A program made the translations under genes and the position numbers. 64,000 bases of DNA, taken from positions 81,031 to 145,030 of the forward strand of contig NZ_JAELUP010000016.1 of NCBI RefSeq assembly GCF_016424485.1, written 5' to 3'. A model generated the notes under the pieces. It had not been told where the DNA came from, did not search any database, and saw nothing but the letters and a program-made list of their open reading frames with translations. Source of the stretch: Paenibacillus roseus (lineage in GTDB: Bacteria; Bacillota; Bacilli; Paenibacillales; Paenibacillaceae). Position 1 is the first letter of the stretch. Every line of letters begins with the position of its first letter. Below, piece after piece: positions 9,301-23,224 of the stretch.

Positions 9301-9951
9301 GTGAGCATCGACCTCAGAGAATTGAATGTACACGAATATGATTGCAGAACGGATGAAGATGTCGTTGAAGCAGTCCGTGAAGGCGACGGTATAGCCCTGG
9401 AGTACTTGATCAACAAGTACAAGAACTTCGTCAGGGCCAAGGCGCGCTCTTATTTCCTTATCGGAGCCGACCGGGAAGATATTGTTCAGGAGGGCATGAT
9501 TGGCCTGTACAAATCCATCCGCGACTTCAAAGGAGACAAGCTGGCTTCATTCAAAGCTTTTGCAGAATTGTGCATAACAAGACAGATTATTACCGCCATC
9601 AAGACGGCGACAAGGCAGAAGCATATTCCTCTTAATTCTTATGTGTCTTTGGATAAGCCCATCTACGACGAGGATTCGGATCGTACTCTCCTTGACGTCA
9701 TCTGTGGCTCCCGTGTATCCGACCCGGAAGAATTAATTATTAATCAAGAGGAATTTGTCGGGCTGGAAGATAAGCTGGCTGAAATATTGAGCGATTTGGA
9801 GCGCAAGGTGCTTCGTCTCTATCTGGACGGACGTTCCTATCAGGAGATTGCGGTTGATTTGGATCGGCATGTGAAATCGATTGATAATGCTTTGCAGCGT
9901 GTCAAGCGCAAGCTGGAGCGTTATCTTGAAATTCGGGATGTGTCCGGCTAG
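9301..9951 (+). CDS. sigH: RNA polymerase sporulation sigma factor SigH
   Basis: Sigma-70 family factor of the transition state and early sporulation, 216 residues. Region 2 contains the DREDIVQEGMIGLYKSIRDF core-binding segment and the -10 recognition helix. Region 4 near the C-terminus has LDGRSYQEIAVDLDRHVKSIDNALQR-like HTH residues, which recognise the -35. The GTG start at 9301 follows GGAGGG. Position between rae1 and rpmG-secE-nusG is the Bacillus order and supports the SigH call over other sigma factors. Confidence 0.95.
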   Translation: MSIDLRELNVHEYDCRTDEDVVEAVREGDGIALEYLINKYKNFVRAKARSYFLIGADREDIVQEGMIGLYKSIRDFKGDKLASFKAFAELCITRQIITAIKTATRQKHIPLNSYVSLDKPIYDEDSDRTLLDVICGSRVSDPEELIINQEEFVGLEDKLAEILSDLERKVLRLYLDGRSYQEIAVDLDRHVKSIDNALQRVKRKLERYLEIRDVSG

Positions 9952-10267
9952 CAACTGTTTTGGAAAATTGAATGTAATCGTCGATTGCGATTTTGGAATG
10001 ATGCAGCCTGCGCGCTTCTGCGGATTCGCGCTTGTGCTGCCATGTTGATGGAGACAGAAGGCTCGGGTTCGGGTCTTTTTTTGTTTTGTCTTAGGTATAA
10101 GGACTTTTCACACGAGCATTTCACTCGTTCAATTTCATATGACCAACTAAATTATCCTGTCAGGCTATAAAACTAGGGAAAATTGGAAATGCTATTGAGA
10201 GACGCAGGGAGCCTCGGATAGCAGACAGGTCAAGGGCTGAGGGGCATTTGTCCGGACCACTTTCTCG

Positions 10268-10296
10268 TTGACATGGTATGGCGATTGTGATAAAGT
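10268..10296 (+). promoter_or_regulatory. promoter of rpmG-secE-nusG
   Basis: TTGACA (10268-10273), 17-base spacer and TAAAGT (10291-10296) with an extended TGn just before the -10. The gap 9952-10424 otherwise holds a T-rich stretch near 10074-10085 that may end sigH transcription, and a short hairpin (10338-10353). I see no gene in it. Confidence 0.65.
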
Positions 10297-10424
10297 GTTT
10301 TAGGTAGCCCAAAATATGCATATGTTTTGAACGGGTTTTGAATCTTCGGATTCAACATAAACGTTTATGCAAGTGATCGACATGCTTTGAGATTGAGATG
10401 GTTAGTTTCGGGAGGTGTACTTGA

Positions 10425-10574
10425 ATGCGGGTAATTATTACGTTGGCATGTACAAACTGTAAGCAAAGGAACTACACGACCAACAAAAACAAACGGAATC
10501 ACCCCGACCGCATCGAGATGAAGAAGTTCTGCAAGTTTTGTAACGAGCATACTCCTCATCGCGAGACTCGATAG
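10425..10574 (+). CDS. rpmG: 50S ribosomal protein L33, zinc-binding type
   Basis: A 49-residue basic protein of the large subunit near the E site. Cys9, Cys12, Cys36 and Cys39 form two CxxC pairs, so this is the zinc-binding (C+) form. Genomes of this group often carry a second cysteine-free paralogue used under zinc limitation; none is in this window. ATG 10425 follows GGGAGGTG. It is the first gene of the secE-nusG unit. Confidence 0.95.
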   Translation: MRVIITLACTNCKQRNYTTNKNKRNHPDRIEMKKFCKFCNEHTPHRETR

Positions 10575-10591
10575 TTAATGGAGGTGTGGAC

Positions 10592-10801
10592 GTGGCATTT
10601 CTAGCTAAGATGAAGCAGGGTTTTGGCTCGTCGTTTGCCTTCTTTGCGGACAGCTGGGCGGAGCTTAAGAAAGTTCGCTGGCCAAATCGTAAGGAGTTGA
10701 CAAGCTATACAATTGTAGTGCTAGTTACAGTTGTGGCCGTCGGCATTTACTTTTGGCTTCTTGACATCGGGATCTCTAGACTGGTCGAGCTGATTGATTA
10801 A
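10592..10801 (+). CDS. secE: preprotein translocase subunit SecE
   Basis: Single-spanning subunit of the SecYEG channel, 69 residues. A charged cytoplasmic amphipathic part ends with the conserved ELKKVRWPNRKEL segment, followed by one membrane helix (about residues 41-60). GTG 10592 is preferred to GTG 10586, because GGAGGTG at 10580-10586 overlaps the latter and is properly spaced from the former. It lies between rpmG and nusG as in most bacteria, while its partner secY is at 37347. Confidence 0.93.
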   Translation: MAFLAKMKQGFGSSFAFFADSWAELKKVRWPNRKELTSYTIVVLVTVVAVGIYFWLLDIGISRLVELID

Positions 10802-10824
10802 GAAGTGTCAAAAGGTGGCTTGTT

Positions 10825-11358
10825 ATGGAAAAAAGATGGTACGTAGTTCACACGTATTCGGGCTATGAGAATAAGGTGAAAACGAATCTGGAAAAACGGG
10901 TTGAGTCCATGGGGATGGAGGACAAGATTTTTCGCGTTCTCGTTCCGATGGAGGAAGAAATCGTCAACAAGGACGGTAAAAAGAAGACGGTCATGCGTAA
11001 AGTTTACCCTGGCTATGTTCTTGTTGAAATGGTTCAAACCGACGATTCGTGGTACGTTGTTCGCAATACGCCTGGGGTAACAGGTTTTGTCGGATCTACA
11101 GGATCAGGCTCAAAGCCAACTGCCTTGCTTCCAGAAGAGGTAGACCAAATTCTGAAGCATATGGGTATTGAAGAGCCGAAGCCGGTGATCGAGTTCGATC
11201 TGAAGGAATCGGTTCGCGTTAAAGTTGGACCTTTCGCTAATTTTGTCGGTACAGTGGAAGAAATTTTGCTGGACAAGAGCAAACTGAAGGTTCATGTTAA
11301 CATGTTTGGCAGGGAAACCCCGCTTGAGCTGGATTACACTCAAGTGGAGAAGATATAA
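10825..11358 (+). CDS. nusG: transcription elongation factor NusG
   Basis: A 177-residue protein with an N-terminal NGN domain (RWYVVHTYSGYENKV at the start) that binds the RNA polymerase clamp. A C-terminal KOW domain (about 125-177, VRVKVGPFANFVGTVEEI) contacts S10/Rho partners. It has the usual length with no insertion. AAAGGTGG precedes the ATG. NusG couples transcription and translation and affects pausing. It heads the rplK-rplA group. Confidence 0.96.
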   Translation: MEKRWYVVHTYSGYENKVKTNLEKRVESMGMEDKIFRVLVPMEEEIVNKDGKKKTVMRKVYPGYVLVEMVQTDDSWYVVRNTPGVTGFVGSTGSGSKPTALLPEEVDQILKHMGIEEPKPVIEFDLKESVRVKVGPFANFVGTVEEILLDKSKLKVHVNMFGRETPLELDYTQVEKI

Positions 11359-11467
11359 TATCCGGTTTTCTGATGGTCGCAGTTTGCTACCGTGCAGCTG
11401 CGATGGTGGGAGGGAAAGGCGCAAGTTGTCCCGTCTGACCACACTTTAGGGCAAGGAGGTGTGCAAC

Positions 11468-11893
11468 ATGGCAAAAAAAGTCATCAAATTGGTGAAACTG
11501 CAAGTACCAGCAGGTAAAGCGAACCCGGCTCCGCCGATCGGTCCAGCGCTTGGTCAAGCAGGTGTAAACATCATGGCATTCTGTAAAGAGTTTAACGCTC
11601 GTACAGCAGATCAAGCGGGATTGATTATTCCGGTTGTTATTTCAGTGTTTGAGGATCGTTCCTTCACGTTCGAAACAAAAACACCACCGGCAGCAGTTCT
11701 TCTTCGTGTAGCTGCAGGAATTGAAAAAGGTTCCGGTGAGCCGAACAAAAAGAAAGTTGCTTCCGTTTCTCGTGCGAAAGTTCGCGAAATCGCTGAGCAA
11801 AAAATGCCCGATCTCAACGCAGCTTCTGTTGAAGCGGCAATGTTGATGATCGAAGGTACTGCCCGTAGTATGGGTGTTACAATTACTGACTAA
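11468..11893 (+). CDS. rplK: 50S ribosomal protein L11
   Basis: A 141-residue component of the GTPase-associated centre. The N-terminal domain has the proline-rich [19 protein letters not shown] segment, where thiostrepton-class compounds act in known L11. The C-terminal domain binds 23S helices 43-44. ATG 11468 is chosen over the in-frame GTG at 11459 because GGAGGTG overlaps the GTG. The 109-base stretch before it is GC-rich and may hold leader structure, but I cannot define one. Confidence 0.97.
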   Translation: MAKKVIKLVKLQVPAGKANPAPPIGPALGQAGVNIMAFCKEFNARTADQAGLIIPVVISVFEDRSFTFETKTPPAAVLLRVAAGIEKGSGEPNKKKVASVSRAKVREIAEQKMPDLNAASVEAAMLMIEGTARSMGVTITD

Positions 11894-11997
11894 TTGATTT
11901 AGCAGTGATTGCCGGGCGAACAATCGTGTTCGCTTGCGTGGGAGGATCATCCGATTAGGAGGATTTTCCGCTATGACCACATAAGGAGGAGTTTTAA

Positions 11998-12690
11998 ATG
12001 GCAAAGCGTGGCAAGAAATATCAAGAAGCTGTTAAGTTGTTCAACAGCGAAGCAACTTATGAGCCGCCTCAAGCGATTGAACTGGTTAAAAAAGCAGCAT
12101 CTGCTAAATTTGATGAGTCCGTAGAAGTTGCCGTCCGTCTGGGCGTTGACCCTCGGAAGCAAGACCAGGCTGTTCGTGGCGTAGTTGTACTGCCTCACGG
12201 AACTGGTAAAACCAAACGTGTTCTTGTATTCGCAAAAGGTGAGAAAGTGAAGGAAGCCGAAGCGGCTGGAGCAGATTATGTGGGCGATGCTGACATGATC
12301 AACAAAATTCAGCAAGGCTGGTTCGAATTCGACGTTTGCGTAGCTACACCGGACATGATGGCGGAAGTTGGTAAACTGGGTCGTATTCTCGGGGGTAAAG
12401 GTTTGATGCCAAACCCTAAAGCTGGTACAGTAACGTTTGACGTTGCTAAAGCAGTTCAAGAGATTAAGGCTGGTAAAATCGAGTACCGTCTTGACAAAGC
12501 AGGTCAAATCCATGCTCCAATCGGCAAAGTATCATTCAGCGAAGAGCAGTTGAACGAAAACCTTCGTTCCCTGATCGATGCATTGAACCGTGCTAAGCCG
12601 GCTGCTGCAAAAGGTGTTTACCTGAAAAACATCGCGGTTTCTTCCACAATGGGACCAAGCGCTCGTGTTAACACAGCTGCTTACCGTTAA
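11998..12690 (+). CDS. rplA: 50S ribosomal protein L1
   Basis: A 230-residue protein of the mobile L1 stalk, which helps release E-site tRNA. In bacteria L1 is also the translational repressor of the rplK-rplA messenger. Signature residues include [16 protein letters not shown] and the [14 protein letters not shown] motif of the rRNA-binding face. ATG 11998 follows AAGGAGG. A long structured leader separates it from rplJ. Confidence 0.97.
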   Translation: MAKRGKKYQEAVKLFNSEATYEPPQAIELVKKAASAKFDESVEVAVRLGVDPRKQDQAVRGVVVLPHGTGKTKRVLVFAKGEKVKEAEAAGADYVGDADMINKIQQGWFEFDVCVATPDMMAEVGKLGRILGGKGLMPNPKAGTVTFDVAKAVQEIKAGKIEYRLDKAGQIHAPIGKVSFSEEQLNENLRSLIDALNRAKPAAAKGVYLKNIAVSSTMGPSARVNTAAYR

Positions 12691-12717
12691 TAGAAATTCG
12701 CTTTAACAATTGAACAT

Positions 12718-12853
12718 GCATGCCGTAGACAGTAGGTGCTATATGCTTAATTTCCTACCGAGGTGTTATGATATATAGGTTATGTAGCAGTGCTGTGCGC
12801 AGCGTTGATACATGACGTAATCATGGCCTTCGCTCGGTTGCGAAGGCCTTTTT
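12718..12853 (+). promoter_or_regulatory. L10-type ribosomal leader with attenuator
   Basis: The 226-base gap between rplA and rplJ has the arrangement of the Firmicute L10 leader. A structured upstream part (about 12718-12820) is followed by an intrinsic terminator with arms GGCCTTCGC (12825-12833) and GCGAAGGCC (12840-12848) and a T run. In known cases L10(L12)4 binds the leader and controls the L12 supply. The terminator is seen directly; the binding role comes from the family. Confidence 0.7.
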
Positions 12854-12916
12854 CATGCACGGAATCGGATCAGGTAACCTTTACGGTTTGTACAAATTTC
12901 ACAGGAGGTGTAAAGC

Positions 12917-13414
12917 TTGGCTAACGCAAAAATCATTCAAGAAAAACAACAAGCTGTTGAAGAGATTGCTGCGAAGCTGCGTGAGAGCAGAAGCACGGTT
13001 GTTGCCGACTACCGTGGCCTGAACGTTGCGCAGGTTACTGAACTTCGTAAACAGTTGCGCGAAGCTGGCGTTGAGTTCCAAGTGTTGAAAAACTCTTTGA
13101 TTCGCCGCGCTACTGCTGCTAGCGAACTGACTCAGCTTGATGAAGTTCTGACAGGCCCAACTGCAATTGCATTTGCTAAAGACGATGTTGTTGCTCCAGC
13201 TAAAATTTTGAGCAACTTCGCGAAAAAGAACGAGGCTCTGCAAGTAAAAGGCGGCGTACTCGAAGGTCAAGTTGTTGGAGTGGATCAGATCAAGGCGCTT
13301 GCAGATCTTCCATCCCGCGAAGGCTTGCTGTCGATGTTGCTCAGTGTGCTTCAAGCACCAGTTCGCAACTTCGCGCTTGCAGTTAAAGCAGTTGCTGAAA
13401 AGCAAGAAGCTTAA
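12917..13414 (+). CDS. rplJ: 50S ribosomal protein L10
   Basis: A 165-residue stalk base protein. The N-terminal domain (about 1-130) binds 23S rRNA with L11, and a C-terminal helix carries the L7/L12 dimers. Conserved [14 protein letters not shown] and LKNSLIRRA stretches are present. Translation starts at TTG 12917 after AGGAGGTG. It is followed by rplL 47 bases later, and the leader upstream is a likely autogenous control site. Confidence 0.97.
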   Translation: MANAKIIQEKQQAVEEIAAKLRESRSTVVADYRGLNVAQVTELRKQLREAGVEFQVLKNSLIRRATAASELTQLDEVLTGPTAIAFAKDDVVAPAKILSNFAKKNEALQVKGGVLEGQVVGVDQIKALADLPSREGLLSMLLSVLQAPVRNFALAVKAVAEKQEA

Positions 13415-13461
13415 TGTTTGTATTGCATAACAATTCAAATTAAAACTATGGAGGTTCAACC

Positions 13462-13824
13462 ATGAGTAAAGAGCAAATCTTAGAAGCAATCAAAGGCATG
13501 AACGTTCTTGAACTGAACGATCTCGTAAAAGCAATCGAAGAAGAATTCGGCGTAACTGCTGCAGCTCCAGTAGCTGTTATTGCTGGCGGCGGAGCAGCAG
13601 AAGTTGTTGAGCAAACTGAGTTTGACGTAATCTTGACTAGCGCTGGCGCTTCCAAAATCAACGTTATCAAAGTCGTTCGCGAAATCACTGGTCTGGGCTT
13701 GAAAGAAGCTAAAGACGTTGTTGACAACGCACCAAAACCAATTAAAGAAAAAGTATCCAAAGAGGATGCTGAAGCTATCAAAGCTAAGCTTGAAGAAGCT
13801 GGCGCTGCTGTAGAAGTGAAGTAA
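13462..13824 (+). CDS. rplL: 50S ribosomal protein L7/L12
   Basis: A 120-residue acidic stalk protein that recruits and stimulates translational GTPases. An N-terminal dimerisation domain, an Ala/Gly/Val-rich hinge (about 32-52) and the C-terminal factor-binding domain with the [17 protein letters not shown] helix are all visible. ATG follows GGAGG. A symmetric hairpin follows the stop. Confidence 0.98.
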   Translation: MSKEQILEAIKGMNVLELNDLVKAIEEEFGVTAAAPVAVIAGGGAAEVVEQTEFDVILTSAGASKINVIKVVREITGLGLKEAKDVVDNAPKPIKEKVSKEDAEAIKAKLEEAGAAVEVK

Positions 13825-13840
13825 TAGCTTGAACTCATAG

Positions 13841-13873
13841 CAAACCCCTTGAGGCCTCGCTTCAAGGGGTTTG
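13841..13873 (+). terminator. hairpin after rplL
   Basis: A perfect 12-bp inverted repeat (13841-13852 with 13862-13873) lies between rplL and the methyltransferase gene. It lacks a clear T run afterwards, so it may be a partial terminator or an RNA processing/stabilising hairpin. Confidence 0.55.
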
Positions 13874-13905
13874 CTTACGCTTGTTCCTCAAAAAGGAGGG
13901 AATTT

Positions 13906-14505
13906 ATGTCGGACCACTACTACACACAAAAACCTGGCGTAAAGCATGATCGTCGGATGCATGAGGCAGTTCTGAGGGGGCAAAAATATCGTTTCGCAAC
14001 GGACGCCGGAGTGTTCTCCAAAGCAGGGGTTGATTACGGAAGCCAGGTACTAATCGAATCGATAACACTGAATGCTTCGGCAGCGGTGCTCGATGTTGGT
14101 TGTGGTTACGGGCCGATTGGAATAGCGGCGGCATCGCTTGTCCCGCAAGGGAGCGTAACGATGATTGACATTAATGAGCGGGCCGTCGAACTGGCAAAGG
14201 AAAATGCGGCATTAAACGGGGTACGGAATGCCACAGTTATCCATAGCGATTTGTTTGAGGCGGTTAAAGACCGAAAATTCGACGTTATCCTGACTAATCC
14301 GCCAATTCGTGCAGGAAAATCAACAGTGCATCAGATTTTTGAAGAGGGATGGTCTTTGCTCAACCCAGGTGGGGAGATGTGGGTGGTCATCCAAAAGAAA
14401 CAAGGAGCGCCTTCTGCGCTTGCAAAGCTGGAAACTTTGTTTGAGAGGATCGAAGAAGTAACCAAAGACAAGGGCTATCGGATTTATCGGGCGGTCAAAC
14501 AGTAG
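13906..14505 (+). CDS. class I SAM-dependent methyltransferase, RsmC-like (YbxB)
   Basis: A 199-residue Rossmann-fold methyltransferase. The SAM site is LDVGCGYGPIGI (about residues 63-74) and the catalytic motif is TNPPIRAGK (about 128-136). NPP[IF]R is typical of RsmC-type enzymes, which modify guanine N2 in 16S rRNA. Position between rplL and rpoB matches Bacillus ybxB. The exact target base is not established. The ATG at 13906 follows AAAGGAGGG; the longer open frame to 13849 runs through the preceding hairpin and is rejected. Confidence 0.88.
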   Translation: MSDHYYTQKPGVKHDRRMHEAVLRGQKYRFATDAGVFSKAGVDYGSQVLIESITLNASAAVLDVGCGYGPIGIAAASLVPQGSVTMIDINERAVELAKENAALNGVRNATVIHSDLFEAVKDRKFDVILTNPPIRAGKSTVHQIFEEGWSLLNPGGEMWVVIQKKQGAPSALAKLETLFERIEEVTKDKGYRIYRAVKQ

Positions 14506-14518
14506 GCACGAAAAAGAT

Positions 14519-14547
14519 TTGACTCATGTTGCTGTTTGTGGTATTAT
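14519..14547 (+). promoter_or_regulatory. candidate rpoBC promoter
   Basis: TTGACT (14519-14524) and TATTAT (14542-14547) with 17-base spacing. A second TATAAT at 14650-14655 lacks a good -35. The 14506-14920 gap (415 bases) holds these sites and an AT-rich untranslated leader; no convincing gene is seen in it. Confidence 0.55.
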
Positions 14548-14920
14548 TATAAAATGTCAGTATTATGATAGGCGAAAACTCTTTAGTTCGCTAAAATGTC
14601 AAGTGCTATTTTTTAGAGGCAACTATGCATAAAATTTTTGCATTTAACGTATAATGTTTAGATTTTGGGCAAAATTACTTGATATGAGATCATGCGGCAA
14701 CTATGCCGCGCCGACCGCTGAGAAACATGCTCTTTTTTCGAACTACTTCGATAAGGGCTTTTCTTTATTGGGATGTAAGAAAGTGCCTGTTTTCAAAGAT
14801 GCTTTCTTTTATTTATTCATATGCGCTGTTGATATAAGTTGACAGTGATAAATGTATACGCCTGGTTCTTGGTTTTGACAAGACTTGAGCGTTGAAGCAG
14901 ACATGAGGGGTGAGGTTAAG

Positions 14921-18466
<3,546 letters not shown>

Positions 18467-18526
18467 CAGAGCTTTGGATGCAAGGGTACGAAAGTGTACT
18501 GACACAGACTTAAGGAGGGTTGCTCC

Positions 18527-21500
18527 TTGTTGGACGTTAACAACTTCGAGTATATGAAAATCGGTTTGGCCTCCCCTGACAAGATTCGTTCCTGGTCTCG
18601 CGGGGAAGTCAAAAAGCCGGAAACGATAAACTATCGTACGTTGAAACCTGAGAAAGAAGGTCTTTTCTGCGAAAAGATCTTCGGACCTCAGAAAGACTGG
18701 GAATGTCACTGCGGTAAATACAAGCGTGTCCGTTACAAAGGCGTAGTCTGCGATCGCTGCGGCGTTGAAGTAACGCGTGCCAAGGTTCGCCGTGAGCGTA
18801 TGGGTCACATTGAGCTTGCCGCTCCTGTCTCTCACATCTGGTATTTCAAAGGAATCCCGAGCCGCATGGGGCTGGCGCTGGATATGTCTCCTCGTTCACT
18901 TGAGGAGATCATCTACTTCGCTTCCTATGTCGTAACAGATCCAGGCGATACACCGCTTGAGAAGAAGCAACTGCTTTCCGAGAAGGAGTACCGCAGCTAC
19001 CGTGAGAAATACGGTTATGGCTTCCAGGCTGGTATGGGTGCTGAAGCTGTTAAGAAGCTGCTGCAAGATATCGATGTAGAGCGCGAGCTGGATACATTGA
19101 AGGAAGAGTTGCGAACAGCCCAGGGACAAAGACGTAACCGCGCAATCAAGCGCCTCGAAGTAATCGAAGCGTTCCGCAATTCCGGCAATGAGCCAGGGTG
19201 GATGATTCTTGATGTGCTGCCGGTTATCCCACCGGAGCTGCGCCCGATGGTGCAATTGGACGGTGGACGTTTTGCAACTTCTGACTTGAACGACCTGTAC
19301 CGCCGTGTAATCAATCGCAATAACCGTCTGAAGCGCCTGCTTGATCTGGGAGCTCCGGATATTATCGTTCAAAATGAAAAGCGGATGCTCCAGGAAGCAG
19401 TCGATGCGCTTATCGATAACGGCCGCAGGGGTCGTCCGGTAACCGGACCGGGCAACCGTCCGCTGAAATCGCTTAGCCATATGCTCAAAGGTAAACAAGG
19501 GCGCTTCCGTCAGAACTTGCTCGGTAAACGTGTAGACTATTCCGGCCGTTCGGTTATCGTTGTCGGACCAAGCCTGAAAATGTATCAGTGCGGTCTGCCG
19601 AAAGAAATGGCGTTAGAGCTGTTCAAGCCTTTTGTAATGAAGGAGCTTGTAAATAAAGGACTTGCTCATAATATCAAGAGTGCAAAACGCAAAGTTGAGC
19701 GTGTAAGCCCTGAGGTATGGGATGTGCTGGAGGAAGTTATCAAGGAGCATCCGGTTCTGCTGAACCGTGCCCCTACGCTTCACAGACTAGGTATCCAGGC
19801 CTTCGAACCGATCCTGGTTGAAGGGCGTGCAATCAAGCTGCATCCGCTTGTTTGTACAGCGTACAACGCCGATTTTGACGGTGATCAGATGGCGGTTCAC
19901 GTGCCATTGTCCGCTGAGGCGCAGGCAGAAGCCCGTTTGCTGATGCTTGCATCAGGCAACATCCTTAACCCTAAGGACGGCAAGCCGGTTGTTACGCCTT
20001 CACAGGATATGGTTCTGGGAAGCTTCTATTTGACAATGGATAACATGGAGGCCAAAGGTTCTGGTTCCGTATTCGGAACCGTTAACGAGGCAATCTCGGC
20101 GTACCAGCGGGGTATTGTTTCCTTGCATGCGAGAATTGTTATTCCAGTTAAAGTACTCAAGAAGAAAACCTTTACTGAAGAGCAGCAGAATTCTCTGATT
20201 GCCACAACTGTCGGTAAAGTAATCTTTAACGAAATCTTCCCGGATACGTTCCCGTACATCAATGAAGCTTCCAAAGCTAACTTGTTGAACGGAACTCCGG
20301 AAAAATATTTCATTACCCAAAAAGGTACGGATTTGCAAGAGTTTATGCAGTCTCTTGCAACCGCTGGCGCAGTCGGCAAAGAGTACCTGGGCCAAATTAT
20401 CGGCGAGTGTTTCCGTATTTACCATACGACACAAACCTCGATTATTTTGGATAAAATCAAGCAACTCGGCTTTACTTATTCGACCAAAGCGGGAATTACG
20501 ATCGCTGTTTCGGACGTTATCGTTCCGCAGGAGAAGGATCAGATTCTTGTAGAGTCCGATGAGAAGGTCAGAGTCGTTACGAATCAGTACCGTCGTGGTC
20601 TGATTACCAACGAAGAGCGTTATGACCGTGTTATCGGCATCTGGAGTAAAGCCAAGGATCAAATTACCGATATTCTGATGAAATCGATGGACCGCTATAA
20701 TTCCATCATGCTCATGGTAGATTCGAAGGCACGGGGTAACAAATCCCAGATTACACAGCTTGGCGGTATGCGCGGTCTCATGGCGAACCCGTCCGGTCGT
20801 ATTATCGAGTTGCCGATCAAATCGAACTTCCGTGAAGGTCTGACGGTATTGGAATACTTTATTTCCACGCACGGAGCGCGGAAAGGTCTCGCGGATACGG
20901 CTCTTCGTACAGCCGACTCCGGTTACCTGACTCGTCGCCTGGTTGATGTAGCTCAGGATGTTATCGTTCGTGAAGATGACTGTGGTACGGACAAAGGCTT
21001 CTCCGTCGGCAAAATTCAGGATGGTAAAGAGGTTATTGAGGATCTGTTCGACCGTATTGAAGGCCGTTACTCCTTCGAGACGCTTCGCCACCCTAAAACT
21101 GGCGAAATCATTGTCAACCGCAATGAGTTGATTGATTCCAACAAAGCCGACGCGATCATTGAAGCCGGCGTAGAGCGTCTGCAAATTCGCTCTGTGCTTA
21201 GCTGCCGTGCCCGCCACGGCGTCTGCAAAATCTGTTATGGCCGCAACCTGGCTACAGGCAAACATGTAGAGATCGGAGAAGCAGTAGGCATTATCGCTGC
21301 CCAATCGATCGGTGAGCCTGGAACCCAGTTGACGATGCGTACGTTCCATACCGGTGGTGTTGCCGGAGACGATATTACGCAAGGTCTTCCGCGGATTCAG
21401 GAGCTCTTCGAAGCCCGGAATCCGAAAGGTCAAGCGATTATTACCGAGCTTGACGGTGTCGTTAAAGAAATCCGTGAAGCGAAAGACCGCCGTGAAATCG

Positions 21501-22147
21501 AAGTTCAAGGTGAAGCGGAATCCAAAGTATACTCTGTTACTTATGGATCGCGTATCCGTGTAACCGAAGGACAGCAGATTGAAGCCGGGGATGAGCTGAC
21601 AGACGGTTCGATCGATCCGAAGGATATGCTGCGTATTAAAGGTATCCGTGGCGTTCAAAACTACATCCTGCAAGAGGTTCAACGCGTTTACCGTAATCAG
21701 GGTGTGGAAATTAACGACAAGCACGTTGAAGTTATGATCAAGCAAATGCTTCGTAAAATCCGCATCGTAGATGCCGGAGATACGACATTGCTTCCTGGCG
21801 CATTCGTTGATATTCATGAATACGAGGCAGCCAACCGTGAAGCGATTCTGACTGACAAAGAGCCAGCTGTCGCCAAACCGGTACTCCTTGGTATTACCAA
21901 GGCGTCGCTGGAGACGGATTCTTTCCTCTCCGCTGCTTCCTTCCAGGAGACAACCCGCGTTCTTACAGACGCAGCTATCAAAGGCAAGGTTGACCAACTC
22001 CTTGGCTTGAAAGAGAACGTTATTATTGGTAAGCTGATTCCGGCAGGCACGGGCATGAACCGCTACCGCAGCGTTCGCTTTGCAGGCATGGAAGAGGATA
22101 CCGCTGCTGGTGAAGTGCAGCTTGAAAGCATTCCGGTAGAATCCTAA
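18527..22147 (+). CDS. rpoC: DNA-directed RNA polymerase subunit beta'
   Basis: Beta-prime subunit, 1206 residues. The N-terminal zinc ribbon [19 protein letters not shown] and the active-site loop [13 protein letters not shown], whose aspartates hold the catalytic magnesium, are intact. The trigger-loop/bridge region ([19 protein letters not shown]) and the second zinc cluster ([13 protein letters not shown]) are also present. Two TTG codons (18527 and 18530) compete as start; family N-termini begin [ML]LDVNNFEYM, so either is possible. AAGGAGGG precedes them. A strong hairpin ends the operon. Confidence 0.97.
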   Translation: MLDVNNFEYMKIGLASPDKIRSWSRGEVKKPETINYRTLKPEKEGLFCEKIFGPQKDWECHCGKYKRVRYKGVVCDRCGVEVTRAKVRRERMGHIELAAPVSHIWYFKGIPSRMGLALDMSPRSLEEIIYFASYVVTDPGDTPLEKKQLLSEKEYRSYREKYGYGFQAGMGAEAVKKLLQDIDVERELDTLKEELRTAQGQRRNRAIKRLEVIEAFRNSGNEPGWMILDVLPVIPPELRPMVQLDGGRFATSDLNDLYRRVINRNNRLKRLLDLGAPDIIVQNEKRMLQEAVDALIDNGRRGRPVTGPGNRPLKSLSHMLKGKQGRFRQNLLGKRVDYSGRSVIVVGPSLKMYQCGLPKEMALELFKPFVMKELVNKGLAHNIKSAKRKVERVSPEVWDVLEEVIKEHPVLLNRAPTLHRLGIQAFEPILVEGRAIKLHPLVCTAYNADFDGDQMAVHVPLSAEAQAEARLLMLASGNILNPKDGKPVVTPSQDMVLGSFYLTMDNMEAKGSGSVFGTVNEAISAYQRGIVSLHARIVIPVKVLKKKTFTEEQQNSLIATTVGKVIFNEIFPDTFPYINEASKANLLNGTPEKYFITQKGTDLQEFMQSLATAGAVGKEYLGQIIGECFRIYHTTQTSIILDKIKQLGFTYSTKAGITIAVSDVIVPQEKDQILVESDEKVRVVTNQYRRGLITNEERYDRVIGIWSKAKDQITDILMKSMDRYNSIMLMVDSKARGNKSQITQLGGMRGLMANPSGRIIELPIKSNFREGLTVLEYFISTHGARKGLADTALRTADSGYLTRRLVDVAQDVIVREDDCGTDKGFSVGKIQDGKEVIEDLFDRIEGRYSFETLRHPKTGEIIVNRNELIDSNKADAIIEAGVERLQIRSVLSCRARHGVCKICYGRNLATGKHVEIGEAVGIIAAQSIGEPGTQLTMRTFHTGGVAGDDITQGLPRIQELFEARNPKGQAIITELDGVVKEIREAKDRREIEVQGEAESKVYSVTYGSRIRVTEGQQIEAGDELTDGSIDPKDMLRIKGIRGVQNYILQEVQRVYRNQGVEINDKHVEVMIKQMLRKIRIVDAGDTTLLPGAFVDIHEYEAANREAILTDKEPAVAKPVLLGITKASLETDSFLSAASFQETTRVLTDAAIKGKVDQLLGLKENVIIGKLIPAGTGMNRYRSVRFAGMEEDTAAGEVQLESIPVES

Positions 22148-22163
22148 TCATGTAACAGTTCCC

Positions 22164-22212
22164 GGGGGTGCAGGGAGAGACGAAGCTTGTCTTGACCTGC
22201 ATCCCTTTTATC
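22164..22212 (+). terminator. terminator after rpoC
   Basis: GGGGTGCAGG (22165-22174) pairs with CCTGCATCCC (22196-22205), with further pairing around GAGACGAAGC and a TTTTA tail. It separates rpoBC from the str genes. Confidence 0.7.
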
Positions 22213-22264
22213 TGGTATTATTGAGTGGTTTGCTACACTTCACATATGTGGTTCATGAAATCCC

Positions 22265-22294
22265 TTGACATCAGGGGATGAGAGATGCTAATAT
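22265..22294 (+). promoter_or_regulatory. promoter of the str operon
   Basis: TTGACA (22265-22270), 18-base spacer, TAATAT (22289-22294) with an extended TGc. This is among the strongest promoter matches in the window and lies 73 bases before the L7Ae-like gene. Confidence 0.7.
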
Positions 22295-22366
22295 AGCGGA
22301 GTGTGCCTAAATGTGTGGATTATTCTGTACTTGATTTTACATTAGATAGTATAAGGATGAGTTGCC

Positions 22367-22597
22367 ATGGCATTTAAGATTGGCACGAAGCAGACAGCCA
22401 AGGCAGTTGAGCAGCGCGAGGCTGCGGCTATATATGTCGCTGAAGATGCAGACCCGCAACTAACGCATAAAGTCGTGCAAATCAGCTTGCAAGCGGGTAT
22501 CGATGTGATCCGGGTAGACACTATGAAAAATCTCGGCATCAAGTGCGGGATTGAAGTAGGAGCCGCCATGGCTGCATGGATTCCTGATGAAGAATGA
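22367..22597 (+). CDS. L7Ae-family RNA-binding protein (YbxF-like)
   Basis: A 76-residue protein of the L7Ae/L30e fold that binds kink-turn RNA. Diagnostic residues are IGTKQTAKAV at the N-terminus and the KNLGIKCGIEVGAA signature. In Bacillus the counterpart (YbxF/RplGB) binds K-turns and associates with ribosomes, and is not essential. It is the first gene of the str operon, as in Bacillus. A modest GGATGAG lies before ATG 22367. Confidence 0.9.
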   Translation: MAFKIGTKQTAKAVEQREAAAIYVAEDADPQLTHKVVQISLQAGIDVIRVDTMKNLGIKCGIEVGAAMAAWIPDEE

Positions 22598-22739
22598 AAG
22601 AACTGTTTTTGCCGGTTCCTTTAAGGTTTAACTGGTAGAAACTTTTGTTTTGTTTTTTAATGAACCGCCTGGGTCTGTGGGCTTAAACTTTATAAGGCAA
22701 GGCAATGTTCATGGTGAATTAAAGGAAGGGGGTGGCAGC

Positions 22740-23159
22740 ATGCCAACAATTAATCAGCTCGTTCGCAAAGGCCGTCAGGCTAAAGTTGTGAAATCCAAAT
22801 CTCCTGCACTTCAAAGAGGGTTCAACGCGTTGAGACGTGAAGAAACCGGACAAAGCTCCCCGCAAAAGCGCGGTGTGTGTACTCGTGTAGGTACAATGAC
22901 TCCGAAAAAACCGAACTCCGCTTTGCGGAAATATGCGCGGGTACGTTTGACTAACCGTGTTGAGGTAACGGCCTACATTGGCGGAATCGGACACAACTTG
23001 CAAGAGCACAGCGTGGTATTGGTTCGTGGAGGCCGGGTTAAGGATCTTCCGGGGGTACGTTATCATATCGTTCGCGGTGCGCTTGATACTGCTGGTGTTA
23101 ATAACCGCAAACAAGCTCGTTCCAAATACGGTACGAAGCGTCCGAAAGAGAAAAAGTAA
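22740..23159 (+). CDS. rpsL: 30S ribosomal protein S12
   Basis: A 139-residue protein at the decoding centre. The segment [13 protein letters not shown] places lysines at residues 56 and 57; K56 is the position of streptomycin-resistance changes in Bacillus, and the susceptible residue is present. The [15 protein letters not shown] motif is normal. ATG 22740 is taken because AAGGAAGGGGGTGG lies before it; the frame is open further upstream to 22650 without support. Confidence 0.97.
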   Translation: MPTINQLVRKGRQAKVVKSKSPALQRGFNALRREETGQSSPQKRGVCTRVGTMTPKKPNSALRKYARVRLTNRVEVTAYIGGIGHNLQEHSVVLVRGGRVKDLPGVRYHIVRGALDTAGVNNRKQARSKYGTKRPKEKK

Positions 23160-23224
23160 TCTAACTTGGACATTGTCCATGGTGTGAAATAATTTGACTA
23201 TTTGAAGAAAGGGGGACTTCCTCA

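Noticed and set aside
9985..10170. A 61-codon open frame after sigH
   Set aside because: No ribosome site, odd composition, and it spans a T-rich probable termination region.
14654..14842. A 62-codon open frame before rpoB
   Set aside because: It lies in the AT-rich rpoBC leader, lacks a ribosome site and resembles nothing known.
14885..14920. Earlier TTG start for rpoB
   Set aside because: In frame, but without a ribosome site. The TTG at 14921 has GGTGAGG and matches the Bacillus N-terminus.
20000..21997. A 665-codon open frame on the minus strand
   Set aside because: It is antisense to rpoC throughout. The length follows from the biased codons of rpoC, and there is no ribosome site or recognisable domain.
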